From NCBI GenBank assembly GCA_023129415.1, contig JAGMCF010000179.1, positions 1 through 33,052 on the forward strand: DNA of 33,052 nt, in the 5' to 3' direction. This stretch comes from Candidatus Cloacimonadota bacterium. GTDB lineage: Bacteria; Cloacimonadota; Cloacimonadia; JGIOTU-2. Position numbers and translations under genes: made by a program. The first letter of the stretch is position 1. Each line of letters opens with the position of its first letter. Shown here in pieces: positions 8,024-15,091 of this stretch. The notes beneath the pieces are model-generated. The model saw nothing but the letters and a program-made list of their open reading frames with translations. It searched no databases and was not told the DNA's origin.

Positions 8024-8335
8024 TTAAATGTGAATTCTTTTAGCAGAGATTGAAAAAATGATATCTTTAATCTTGTCTTGATGGTTTAATTTTTTGTTAA
8101 TTCTATAGATAATTTTTGATTTCTGCAGGATCAATTCTTGGAGCCATACACTATTTTCTACATTTACGAACAGGATATTATTTTCAAGTTTGTTTATTAG
8201 AGCCTTTTTGCTTAAGATTCCACCAACAGCTCTATTCCAAAGTAAGCCAATTTTAATTTCTCTTGAGAAGCCTTTTTGGGAAAGATCTTTTATCAGGCTT
8301 TCAATTATATTTCCAATATGAGTAAATGAAGACAT
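8024..8335 (-). CDS. DciA-like (DUF721) protein
   Basis: A 103-residue protein with the DUF721 pattern: an N-terminal helix with IGNIIESL, then LLWNRAVGGILSKKA, LFVNVENSVWLQEL and IIYRINKKLN. In many bacteria DUF721/DciA loads or stimulates the replicative helicase DnaB. Its ATG directly abuts the stop of the upstream membrane protein gene, so it is probably translationally coupled. I see no Shine-Dalgarno. Identification rests on the VWxQEL-type pattern and length. Confidence 0.7.
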   Translation of the reverse strand: MSSFTHIGNIIESLIKDLSQKGFSREIKIGLLWNRAVGGILSKKALINKLENNILFVNVENSVWLQELILQKSKIIYRINKKLNHQDKIKDIIFSISAKRIHI

Positions 8336-8884
8336 TTATGCTGGCTTTTTTGCAGCAATCATGGATATTCCTACCCATGAGAATAATGCAAGTGCAATAA
8401 GGAGATAATATACTGTTCCTAATGCATTATAACTGATATCATAACTTGCCATTGCTAAAGCTGGTAGGAATGCTCCGATTATTAGAAGAATGTATCCAAG
8501 GAAAGATAGGAAAGAACCTTTCCTAATCAGGAAAACTGCAAATGCTCCAAGTGCAATTAATAGTAATGCAAAAACAAAAATCAGTGCTTGAATTGTAAAA
8601 GCAAAGTTTGCTTTACTTAAAACAAGATTTGGTAGAATACATCCAAAAGCAAGCAAGATAATTCCAAATATCCGTTTGAAAAGTATATGGGCACGAGTGG
8701 TAACAGTATGACGCTGACTATGTTTTGCAACCACAAATCCAATAGCGAAAATAATCACTGCAACTATTGCCAAGATTAATGCAGACCTTGATGGATTATC
8801 ACTTCCTAAGCCAAGTGCTGAAAAAGCCAGGATTATAACAACCCACATAAAGATTTCTCTAATTATACTAAGTATTTTCTTCAT
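8336..8884 (-). CDS. hypothetical membrane protein with about six transmembrane segments
   Basis: I do not recognise a family. The 182-residue protein has hydrophobic segments at about 10-27, 34-53, 70-90, 93-117, 125-145 and 157-176, and few charged residues. A short basic cytoplasmic loop (HSQRHTVTTRAH) follows segment 2. The ATG lies inside the end of rplI, sharing 17 bases (8868-8884), so it is translated by coupling from a ribosomal protein message. The downstream DciA-like gene starts immediately after its stop. Confidence 0.75.
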   Translation of the reverse strand: MKKILSIIREIFMWVVIILAFSALGLGSDNPSRSALILAIVAVIIFAIGFVVAKHSQRHTVTTRAHILFKRIFGIILLAFGCILPNLVLSKANFAFTIQALIFVFALLLIALGAFAVFLIRKGSFLSFLGYILLIIGAFLPALAMASYDISYNALGTVYYLLIALALFSWVGISMIAAKKPA

Positions 8885-9341
8885 CTTTCTTCTCTTTCTT
8901 AAGCTTGACTACCTTAATTTTTATTTTACCTTTAATTTTATCTTCTAATTCTATATCTACCATATGGCTACCTGTTTCTTTGATGTGTTTTTCCAATATT
9001 ACATTAGTCTTGTCAATAGTTAAGCCTTTCTCTTCCAGAGCATTGACAATATCCATTTCGCTTATAGAACCATAAAGATGTCCTTTATCGTCAGCAAGCC
9101 TATCGAAGGTACAGGTGGCTTTTTCTATCTGTTTCATTATCATCTCTGCTTCTTTGAATTCCTCAGCTTGTCGTTTTTCTTCCGATTCTTTTAGTTGTTT
9201 AATTAGAGTAAGATTTTTCGTGGTTGCAAGAATTGCAACCCCTTTTGGTAAAAGATAATTTCTTGCATAACCGTCAGCCACTTTAATAACATCTCCGACT
9301 TCACCGAGTTTCTCATTGTATTTTTTTAGAATCACTTTCAT
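8868..9341 (-). CDS. rplI: 50S ribosomal protein bL9
   Basis: A 157-residue bL9. The N-terminal rRNA-binding domain has the family motif GDVIKVADGYARNYLLPKG (about 17-35). A long central helix (residues 41-75, rich in Lys and Glu) links to the C-terminal domain (LYGSISEMDIVNALEEKG and onward). An acidic-basic tail closes the protein. An AAGGAGA Shine-Dalgarno overlaps the stop of the DUF2232 gene, with two bases between stop and start. It is the last gene of the classic rpsF-ssb-rpsR-DUF2232-rplI string. Confidence 0.96.
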   Translation of the reverse strand: MKVILKKYNEKLGEVGDVIKVADGYARNYLLPKGVAILATTKNLTLIKQLKESEEKRQAEEFKEAEMIMKQIEKATCTFDRLADDKGHLYGSISEMDIVNALEEKGLTIDKTNVILEKHIKETGSHMVDIELEDKIKGKIKIKVVKLKKEKKDEENT

Positions 9342-9343
9342 TA

Positions 9344-10237
9344 TCAGTCTCCTTCTGCGAGAGCATATTTTCTAAAATGTATCCATGTGTCTAAAAGTCC
9401 AAAAATGGAAATAATGATCAATAAATAATAATTTAAAAAAGGAATAATTAATAACACAATACCCAAAAAGTAACTTCTTCTGAATGTTCTTTTCATAAAA
9501 AAATATAATAACGAATAACCTTGAATGAGATAGAAAAAGCCACATATCACAAGCAAATTATAACTTATGATTCTTAGCTTGAAGATAAATAATATCAATC
9601 CAATTGCTATTGCGATCTGGAGATAAAAAGGGAAATTGACAGAATCGAAATTCCATCTTAGCCATTCTAATTTTGTTGATAAAATCAATGCACCGATTAA
9701 AAGCCCAAGTATTATACCAAACATCAGGATAGCTGCATTTCCATTTAGAAATATATTTTGAACTTTTATTACTGTGGGCATCATATTTTCAAGCATTTCC
9801 GGAGAAAACATTTTTTCTATATTTTCCAGTAATAATTGCTGGCTTTGTTCTAATTGCTCCTTTATAGAATTGAAGAAGAAGAGATTCTTTATTGATATAA
9901 ATACAAATCCAGGAAGAGCTGCATAAAGTATAGCAAATTCATAATTCTTTAGTTTTTGCAAAATTAGGGCAAAGATTACTGATGCTAATCCCACACTTAC
10001 CCAGACTTCTAAGCCCCGTTGCCAGCTCAGAATTTTAATTACAAACAATACCAGGAGTGAAACTGTAAAGATTTCCAGTAATATTATTGGAGTTGAGTGT
10101 GATTTTTTACTTTGTATACTTGCGATATTTGGATTTTCAGGAAGGATTTTTTTGGCAAAATATGGAATGGAAATAATTAAGCCAATCAGTGGAGAAAAGA
10201 TTGAAACGACTGCAATAAGAGCAACTTGCAGAATCAT
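9344..10237 (-). CDS. DUF2232 (YybS-like) membrane protein
   Basis: A 297-residue polytopic membrane protein with about eight hydrophobic segments and a longer polar loop around residues 115-150 (QLEQSQQLLLENIEKMFSPE). Sequence signatures are weak. The call rests on size, topology and position between rpsR and rplI, where a DUF2232/YybS protein is found in many phyla. Function is unknown; an energy-coupling or transport role has been suggested for the fold. The start is 10 bases after the rpsR stop. Confidence 0.7.
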   Translation of the reverse strand: MILQVALIAVVSIFSPLIGLIISIPYFAKKILPENPNIASIQSKKSHSTPIILLEIFTVSLLVLFVIKILSWQRGLEVWVSVGLASVIFALILQKLKNYEFAILYAALPGFVFISIKNLFFFNSIKEQLEQSQQLLLENIEKMFSPEMLENMMPTVIKVQNIFLNGNAAILMFGIILGLLIGALILSTKLEWLRWNFDSVNFPFYLQIAIAIGLILFIFKLRIISYNLLVICGFFYLIQGYSLLYFFMKRTFRRSYFLGIVLLIIPFLNYYLLIIISIFGLLDTWIHFRKYALAEGD

Positions 10238-10247
10238 TTGAGAAAAC

Positions 10248-10517
10248 TTATATACCTACATATGGAATAAGAGCCATTTGCCGAGCTCTTTTAATTTCTC
10301 GAGCCAATTTTCTTTGATGCTTACTGCAAGTTCCAGAAATTCTGCGAGGAACTATCTTGCCAGATTCACTAGTCATTTTTTTAAAAACTTCAATATTTTT
10401 ATAATCAATCACTATGTTTGGATTTCTGCAAAATTTGCAAAATCTTTTCTTTAAAAATCTTTCCCTTTGGAATCGAGTAGGTTTTCTAGAAGGGGATGTT
10501 GTCTTCTTTTTGTTCAT
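10248..10517 (-). CDS. rpsR: 30S ribosomal protein bS18
   Basis: An 89-residue bS18 with the zinc-binding variant at its N-terminus (CKFCRNP near residues 27-33) and the conserved core [42 protein letters not shown]. The usual final residues are present. Its only usable ATG is at 10517, inside the C-terminal codons of ssb, a 32-base overlap in another frame. The bases that encode the SSB acidic tip DNIPF are therefore also read as KKTTSPS in the S18 N-terminal extension. Other S18 starts would remove part of the family N-terminus. Confidence 0.95.
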   Translation of the reverse strand: MNKKKTTSPSRKPTRFQRERFLKKRFCKFCRNPNIVIDYKNIEVFKKMTSESGKIVPRRISGTCSKHQRKLAREIKRARQMALIPYVGI

Positions 10518-10929
10518 CTTCTTTTAATTCCTTTTCTTTTGCAGTTTCAGGCTTTGAAGGGCTTTCTTCTCCTTCTTCGAATTCTCTTTCTAATCTTTGA
10601 ATTCTGCTTGCAACAATTTCAACAGTTGTTCTGGGCTTATCATCCTTATCCTGCCAATTACGCGACTGAATTCTACCTTCAATGATGACAGGTGAGCCCT
10701 TTTTAAGATTTTCTGCTGCCCATTCTGCCTGCCTTGTCCAAGCAACCACTCGCAGGAAACTGGTTTCTTGCTGCCAGTTGCCATCTGAATCTCGATAAGA
10801 TCTATCAGAAGCGATTCCGATATTAGCAGTTGGTGTCCCAGAAGGAGTGTAACGTAACTCAACATCTCTGGTTAACCTACCAGAAATTATTACATAATTA
10901 ACTCTGGGAAAGCTTAATTTCTTAGCCAT
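10486..10929 (-). CDS. ssb: single-stranded DNA-binding protein
   Basis: A 147-residue SSB with an N-terminal OB fold ([21 protein letters not shown], then [35 protein letters not shown]). A short acidic linker and the protein-recruiting tip DNIPF complete it. I chose ATG 10929 over GTG 10941 because GTGAGG within the longer frame is a well-placed Shine-Dalgarno for the ATG. It lies between rpsF and rpsR as in many bacteria. Confidence 0.96.
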   Translation of the reverse strand: MAKKLSFPRVNYVIISGRLTRDVELRYTPSGTPTANIGIASDRSYRDSDGNWQQETSFLRVVAWTRQAEWAAENLKKGSPVIIEGRIQSRNWQDKDDKPRTTVEIVASRIQRLEREFEEGEESPSKPETAKEKELKEDEQKEDNIPF

Positions 10930-10982
10930 TTTGTACCTCACTTCATTACTTATTTACAATCATAATCATTACTTGTTTTTTA

Positions 10983-11270
10983 TTATTTATCTTGTTTTAT
11001 AACTATGAATCGAATAATGTTTTCATTTAATTTATAGAAATTTTCTAATGAAGAAATATGATTAGCATCAAGATTAAATAGGATTATTACATAATATCCT
11101 TCATTGTAATGGTCAATTTCATAAGCTAATTTTCTTTTCCCCCATTCTTTTACTTCTAAAATTTCACCCTCTTTTTTGGTAATGAAATTTTTTACTTTTT
11201 CTATGTTTTCTTTTACTTTTTCATCTTCAATTGGTGGTAAAATAAACATGGATTCATATTTTCTTTTCAT
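10983..11270 (-). CDS. rpsF: 30S ribosomal protein bS6
   Basis: A 95-residue bS6 (KYESMFILPP at the N-terminus, WGKRKLAYEIDHYNEGYYVIILF in the centre, ENIIRFIVIK at the end). This matches the S6 ferredoxin-like fold that pairs with S18 in the 30S platform. An AAAGGA Shine-Dalgarno is six bases ahead of the ATG. It is the first gene of the rpsF-ssb-rpsR-DUF2232-rplI string. The S6:S18 complex often regulates this message, but I did not identify a binding stem-loop. Confidence 0.95.
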   Translation of the reverse strand: MKRKYESMFILPPIEDEKVKENIEKVKNFITKKEGEILEVKEWGKRKLAYEIDHYNEGYYVIILFNLDANHISSLENFYKLNENIIRFIVIKQDK

Positions 11271-11325
11271 ATTATTCCTTTCGGTTTTTCCCCTTTAATA
11301 TTATAGGGTATTAATCCCGATTTAC

Positions 11326-11922
11326 CTAATCATCGTCAGGGGGTTGGGATAATGAACTCACTTGACTAAACACATCACTCATCTTTTTATAATCCTGAAA
11401 GAGGAAATAAGAAATCAAATCTACAGCTTGAGTGGTGGCATTTTCCAATCCTTCTTTCTCCTCATTTGTAAAGTCAGAAAGTACAAAATCTTTCAGGGAA
11501 ACTTCAACATCTGACATTTCAGATATATCTGATCTAATGCCAATTCTTAATCTTGGGAAATCTTGTGAGTTAAGTTCAGCAATTATTGATTTAAGTCCAT
11601 TATGACCACCATCACTTCCTTTTTCTCTAATTCTGATTTTCCCAAGAGGGAGATTGATATCATCTAACACAATTAATAAATTATTCAAAGCAATCTTGTA
11701 TTTTCTAAAAGCTTTCCGAACTGCAATTCCAGAGAGATTCATATATGTGCGAGGTAGCAAGAATAGGAAGTCATTCTTATCAGCAATGAAATAGCTTCTT
11801 TTCTTCTTGAAATTATTAGCATGAATTTTTTTGCACAACTCTTTAAGCACTACAAAGCCAATATTATGACGATTATTTTCATATTCATCTCCGGGATTTC
11901 CAAGTCCAACAATTAGTTTCAC
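11326..11922 (-). CDS. pth: peptidyl-tRNA hydrolase
   Basis: A 198-residue Pth that recycles peptidyl-tRNA. Family motifs are all present: IVGLGNPGDEYENNRHNIGF with the catalytic His, PRTYMNLSG, LLIVLDDINLPLGKIRIREKGSDGGHNGLKSI, and FPRLRIGI. The longer frame from 11997 runs back into rplY and gives only a lysine-rich string, so I place the start at GTG 11922, seven bases after the rplY stop. There is no good Shine-Dalgarno. The C-terminal tail (SLSQPPDDD) is not a Pth feature and ends in a GC-richer stretch with matching ATTATCCC/GGGATTAAT ends (about 11308-11354), perhaps another repeat-derived terminus. Confidence 0.94.
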   Translation of the reverse strand: MKLIVGLGNPGDEYENNRHNIGFVVLKELCKKIHANNFKKKRSYFIADKNDFLFLLPRTYMNLSGIAVRKAFRKYKIALNNLLIVLDDINLPLGKIRIREKGSDGGHNGLKSIIAELNSQDFPRLRIGIRSDISEMSDVEVSLKDFVLSDFTNEEKEGLENATTQAVDLISYFLFQDYKKMSDVFSQVSSLSQPPDDD

Positions 11923-11929
11923 AGAGCAG

Positions 11930-12568
11930 TTATTTCTTTTCCTCTTTAGCTTCTTCTTTAGCTTCTTCGGAAATCTCTTCTTCAACGACTTCTTCAACTT
12001 CTTCTGTGACTGCGACTTTTTCAGCTTTAGGTAATATGATGCTGATTATTGGAGTAGATTGAGCATGAAGAATTTCAATATTTGGCAATTTTTCTACTAT
12101 ATCTGCAATATGAATTGAATCACCAATTTGTAATTTTGATACATCTAATTCAAAAGAATCTGGCAAGTCTTTTGGCATACATTTTATTTCTAATTCTCTT
12201 AAATGCATTTCAAATATTCCACCTTCAATAATTCCCGGAGCATCTCCAACCAAATTGATTGGAATCTTAACATCAATCATTTGACCAGCATAAATCTCTT
12301 GAAAATCAATATGCATTATCTTTCGTGAAAGTGGATCTATTTGCATTTCTTTTATCAAAGTTCTATATTCTTTACCCTTGACTGTAAGAAAGATAAAGCT
12401 TTGATGACCTGCAATTTCTCTATATGAGTGAGTAAATTTTTTATAATCTAATGCTAAAGGAATTGAATCAAACCCCTTTCCATATAATATTGCAGGTATT
12501 TTTTCATTTTTTCTTAATTTCTTAGATTCTTTTTGTCCTGTATTTCTAATCTCAGTAGTTATTTTCAT
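11930..12568 (-). CDS. rplY: 50S ribosomal protein bL25 (CTC/TL5 long form)
   Basis: A 212-residue bL25. The N-terminal 5S rRNA-binding domain (RNTGQKESKKLRKNEKIPAILYGK, HIDFQEI) is followed by the TL5-type C-terminal beta domain (VGDAPGIIEGGIFEMHLRELEIKC, PDSFELDVSKLQIGDSIHI). A strongly acidic tail closes the protein (EEVEEVVEEEISEEAKEEAK). The order prs, rplY, pth matches the classic prs-ctc-pth cluster. Its stop is seven bases ahead of the pth GTG. Confidence 0.95.
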   Translation of the reverse strand: MKITTEIRNTGQKESKKLRKNEKIPAILYGKGFDSIPLALDYKKFTHSYREIAGHQSFIFLTVKGKEYRTLIKEMQIDPLSRKIMHIDFQEIYAGQMIDVKIPINLVGDAPGIIEGGIFEMHLRELEIKCMPKDLPDSFELDVSKLQIGDSIHIADIVEKLPNIEILHAQSTPIISIILPKAEKVAVTEEVEEVVEEEISEEAKEEAKEEKK

Positions 12569-12571
12569 TTT

Positions 12572-13534
12572 TTAACTTTCCTCATTTTCAGTTTTAAATA
12601 ATACACTTAATGATTCTTCATTATGTACTCTTGTGATTGCTTGAGCTAAAAGTGAACCGATTGAGAGTTGTTTAATTTTTGCACTTCTCTTTTTTTTTTC
12701 ACCGAGAGGTATAGAATCAGTAACAATACATTCTGCTATTGGGGATCTATCAATTCTTTCTATTGCATCGCCACTTAATACCGGATGAGTGCAAGCACAA
12801 TATATTTTTGAAGCTCCTTGTTTTGTAAGTTCTTTTGCCATATTTATTACTGACCTACCAGAATCAATAATATCATCCACAATAATAGCAGATTTATGCT
12901 TCACTTCTCCAACAATATATAATAATTCCATATTACCCTGATTTCCGATTCTTCTCTTATCGCCAATTGCTATACTTGCATTAAGTCCTTTTGCTAACCA
13001 TCTAGCGCGATCCGTTCCACCCGTATCAGGAGAGACTACTACAACATCTTTGAGATTTAAGGGTTTGAAGTAACTCAAGAAGATTGGAAGCATGGAGAGA
13101 TGATCAACAGGTATATCAAAAAATCCTTGAATCTGTTCAGCATGCAGGTCAAATGTTATAATCCGATTTGCTCCTGCTATGGTTATCAAATTAGCTACTA
13201 ATTTTGCAGTAATCGGGACTCTTGGTTGGTCTTTTTTATCTGACCTTGCATATGCAAAATACGGAATTACAGCTGTAATTCTTGCAGCAGAAGCACGATG
13301 AAGAGCATCAATCATAATAAGAAGTTCCATAAGATTATCATTAACAGGCACACAGGTTGGCTGGATGATAAATACATCTGAGCCGCGAACATTATCAATT
13401 ATCTTAACAAAAGTATTATCATTAGAGAATTTAAAAACTTTTGCCCTACTTAAAGGGATTTCTGCATGTTCAGCAACTTTTTGTGCTAATTCTTTATTAG
13501 CATTTCCAGTAAATATGCGAAGCTTTGAGTACAT
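12572..13534 (-). CDS. prs: ribose-phosphate pyrophosphokinase (PRPP synthetase)
   Basis: A 320-residue class I PRPP synthetase. It makes PRPP from ribose-5-phosphate and ATP for nucleotides, His and Trp. Motifs: FSNDNTFVKI near the N-terminus, PYFAYARSDKKDQPRVPITAKLV (flexible loop), the FDLHAEQIQGFFDIP metal site, and the PRPP-binding loop IIVDDIIDSGRS. Length is typical. It sits three bases ahead of rplY. On its upstream side is a 141-bp gap of repeats and the second four-helix-bundle gene, which separates it from ispE. Confidence 0.96.
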   Translation of the reverse strand: MYSKLRIFTGNANKELAQKVAEHAEIPLSRAKVFKFSNDNTFVKIIDNVRGSDVFIIQPTCVPVNDNLMELLIMIDALHRASAARITAVIPYFAYARSDKKDQPRVPITAKLVANLITIAGANRIITFDLHAEQIQGFFDIPVDHLSMLPIFLSYFKPLNLKDVVVVSPDTGGTDRARWLAKGLNASIAIGDKRRIGNQGNMELLYIVGEVKHKSAIIVDDIIDSGRSVINMAKELTKQGASKIYCACTHPVLSGDAIERIDRSPIAECIVTDSIPLGEKKKRSAKIKQLSIGSLLAQAITRVHNEESLSVLFKTENEES

Positions 13535-13612
13535 TTTTCAATAATAACTTTTTATAAATTCCTAGTTTATTAGTAATTCCACCCATTCAGCAGAGAAATA
13601 TACATTTAATAT

Positions 13613-13635
13613 GCAATTGGCAATTGGCAATTAGC
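13613..13635. repeat. TTGGCAA-type array, downstream flank of four-helix-bundle cassette 2
   Basis: Three 7-base units (GCAATTG, GCAATTG, GCAATTA) lie between prs and the four-helix-bundle stop. On the other side of that gene, 14107-14141 carries the same 7-bp family in inverted orientation. A third locus is 24196-24230. Confidence 0.75.
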
Positions 13636-13638
13636 CCA

Positions 13639-13672
13639 TTCTCCGTTCCAATAAATCGGGGCGAAGGGTGAA
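13639..13672. repeat. palindromic CCNAT/ATCGGG repeat
   Basis: TTCTCCGTTCC, AATAAATCGGG, then GCGAAGGGTGAA. It shares its layout and most bases with 7955-7990. It ends three bases before the four-helix-bundle stop codon. Confidence 0.65.
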
Positions 13673-13675
13673 CAG

Positions 13676-14083
13676 TTAGCGATTTTTCCCTTTTGATTCC
13701 GACAGATGGTGGATTACTTTTTTTTGATATTTCTCAGGGTTTTCTATCATATGATTTAAAAGTCGTCCTATTTCAAGTGTTTTATCTTCTAAACTTTGCT
13801 TTATATTTTTATCAATGTAATTACAACTAAAGGCAAAATCAATCCATACTTGCGTTTCGCTATTTTCCATATCCGCATCAGATATTTTACTAACAAAATG
13901 TGCTGGATATTGACGTTTTCTGTATCCTTCGGCAATATTTGAGCAAACAGAACGAGATGATTTTCTAATTTGACTTGTAAGGGAATAAAGTTCATCTTTA
14001 GGAAAACTTTTAGTGAAGCGATAAATTTCCATTGCCAAACTAAAAGCTTTTTTAAAAACAGTTAAATCTTTAAAATTTGTCAT
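13676..14083 (-). CDS. four-helix-bundle protein (23S intervening-sequence type), copy 2
   Basis: A 135-residue protein with the family signature QIRKSSRSVCSNIAEGYRKR (about 38-57) and the start FKDLTVFKKAFSLAMEIYRFTK. It differs strongly from copy 1 at 4479-4868, so it is not a recent duplicate. It lies between ispE and prs, which normally sit together in ispE-prs-ctc-pth clusters, on the same strand as its neighbours. Inverted 7-bp arrays bracket it (14107-14141 and 13613-13635), just as a different unit brackets copy 1. The ATG at 14083 has no clear Shine-Dalgarno. Function is unknown. Confidence 0.85.
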   Translation of the reverse strand: MTNFKDLTVFKKAFSLAMEIYRFTKSFPKDELYSLTSQIRKSSRSVCSNIAEGYRKRQYPAHFVSKISDADMENSETQVWIDFAFSCNYIDKNIKQSLEDKTLEIGRLLNHMIENPEKYQKKVIHHLSESKGKNR

Positions 14084-14106
14084 CTTTTATAATATTTTTT
14101 TTGGTC

Positions 14107-14141
14107 ATTGCCTACTGCAGATTGCCTATTGCCTATTGAAT
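14107..14141. repeat. TTGGCAA-type array, upstream flank of four-helix-bundle cassette 2
   Basis: Five 7-base units: ATTGCCT, ACTGCAG, ATTGCCT, ATTGCCT, ATTGAAT. Read on the minus strand, the units encode the last residues of IspE (FNRQ) and its TAG stop (14126-14128). Confidence 0.8.
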
Positions 14142-15091
14142 ATATATTTAAACACTGTAGAATATTTATTCATAGGGGTAAAACTAATTTGGGAGGAATC
14201 ACTGTTTATATCAATTTTGGTTTTATATGTCCAAAAGTTTTGATTATGAAAATATTTTTCTGCAGATTCCATTTTATCCCTTGAATCAAAGATACCAAAA
14301 ACTGTAGAACCACTCCCTGACATTAAACTTCCCAATGCACCAAGATCTAACATTTTTTCTTTTATTTCCTTTACTATTGGGTAACGAGTAAATACACCAT
14401 TTTCTAAACTATTATATAAGTTTTTGCATAGACTTGGTATGTCATTAGTTTCAATGGCATCGCTTAATTTTTGAAATTTATCTCTTTTCTCAAGTTTTAT
14501 TGTTGACCAGGAATAAGCTTCTCTACTTGAAATTTGAATTCGTGGATTAACAAGAAGTAAGTTTTCTACTTTAAGACTTGTAGATATTTTACTGACATTT
14601 TCTCCTTTTCCAGTAAGATAAGCGATTCCACCTTCTAAGAAAAAATTGATATCACTACCAAATCTTGCAGCAATCTTGTGCATCTCGCTTTTTGATAATT
14701 TTAAATTCCACAGTGTATTACAACTTTTGATAGTCAATGCAGCATTTGAACTACCACCACCCAAACCAGCTGAAACAGGGATATTCTTCTTAAGAGAAAT
14801 ATCCAATCCTTTTTTAACTCTATATTTATCTTTCAAAAAACAGGCAATTTTATAAATTATATTATCTACTTCTTTTAATTCATTTGAGTTGCAAGAAATT
14901 TTTATTTTATTACTTTCTGTCAAACTAAATATTAAATTATCTTCTAATTGAATTTCTGTTAATATTGTTCTTATTTCGTGAAAACCATTCTTTCTGAGAA
15001 AAATTGTATCTAAAAAAAGGTTAATTTTTGCTAAGGAGTTTTTAATGTCTGTGATGCTTTCTCCTTTTCTTTTTTTCGCCTTTGCCTTCAT
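14126..15091 (-). CDS. ispE: 4-diphosphocytidyl-2-C-methyl-D-erythritol kinase
   Basis: A GHMP kinase of the MEP isoprenoid pathway. Motifs: SLAKINLFLD at the N-terminus, the ATP-binding PVSAGLGGGSSNAA, FGSDINFFLEGG and LMSGSGSTVFGIF. The start is unclear. The frame extends upstream through the tyrosine-tract DNA of wzc, giving a meaningless Ile/Thr run. I give ATG 15091 (321 residues), which lies inside wzc and has no Shine-Dalgarno. A good AAGGAG (15061-15066) lies downstream of that ATG, five bases before an in-frame ATC (15053-15055), so a non-canonical start near 15055 is possible. The C-terminus (FNRQ and stop) is encoded by the 7-bp array. Confidence 0.92.
   Translation of the reverse strand: MKAKAKKRKGESITDIKNSLAKINLFLDTIFLRKNGFHEIRTILTEIQLEDNLIFSLTESNKIKISCNSNELKEVDNIIYKIACFLKDKYRVKKGLDISLKKNIPVSAGLGGGSSNAALTIKSCNTLWNLKLSKSEMHKIAARFGSDINFFLEGGIAYLTGKGENVSKISTSLKVENLLLVNPRIQISSREAYSWSTIKLEKRDKFQKLSDAIETNDIPSLCKNLYNSLENGVFTRYPIVKEIKEKMLDLGALGSLMSGSGSTVFGIFDSRDKMESAEKYFHNQNFWTYKTKIDINSDSSQISFTPMNKYSTVFKYIFNRQ

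Noticed and set aside
4479-14083. Diversity-generating retroelement, because four-helix-bundle proteins resemble Avd
   Set aside because: No reverse transcriptase, template or variable repeat is seen near either copy.
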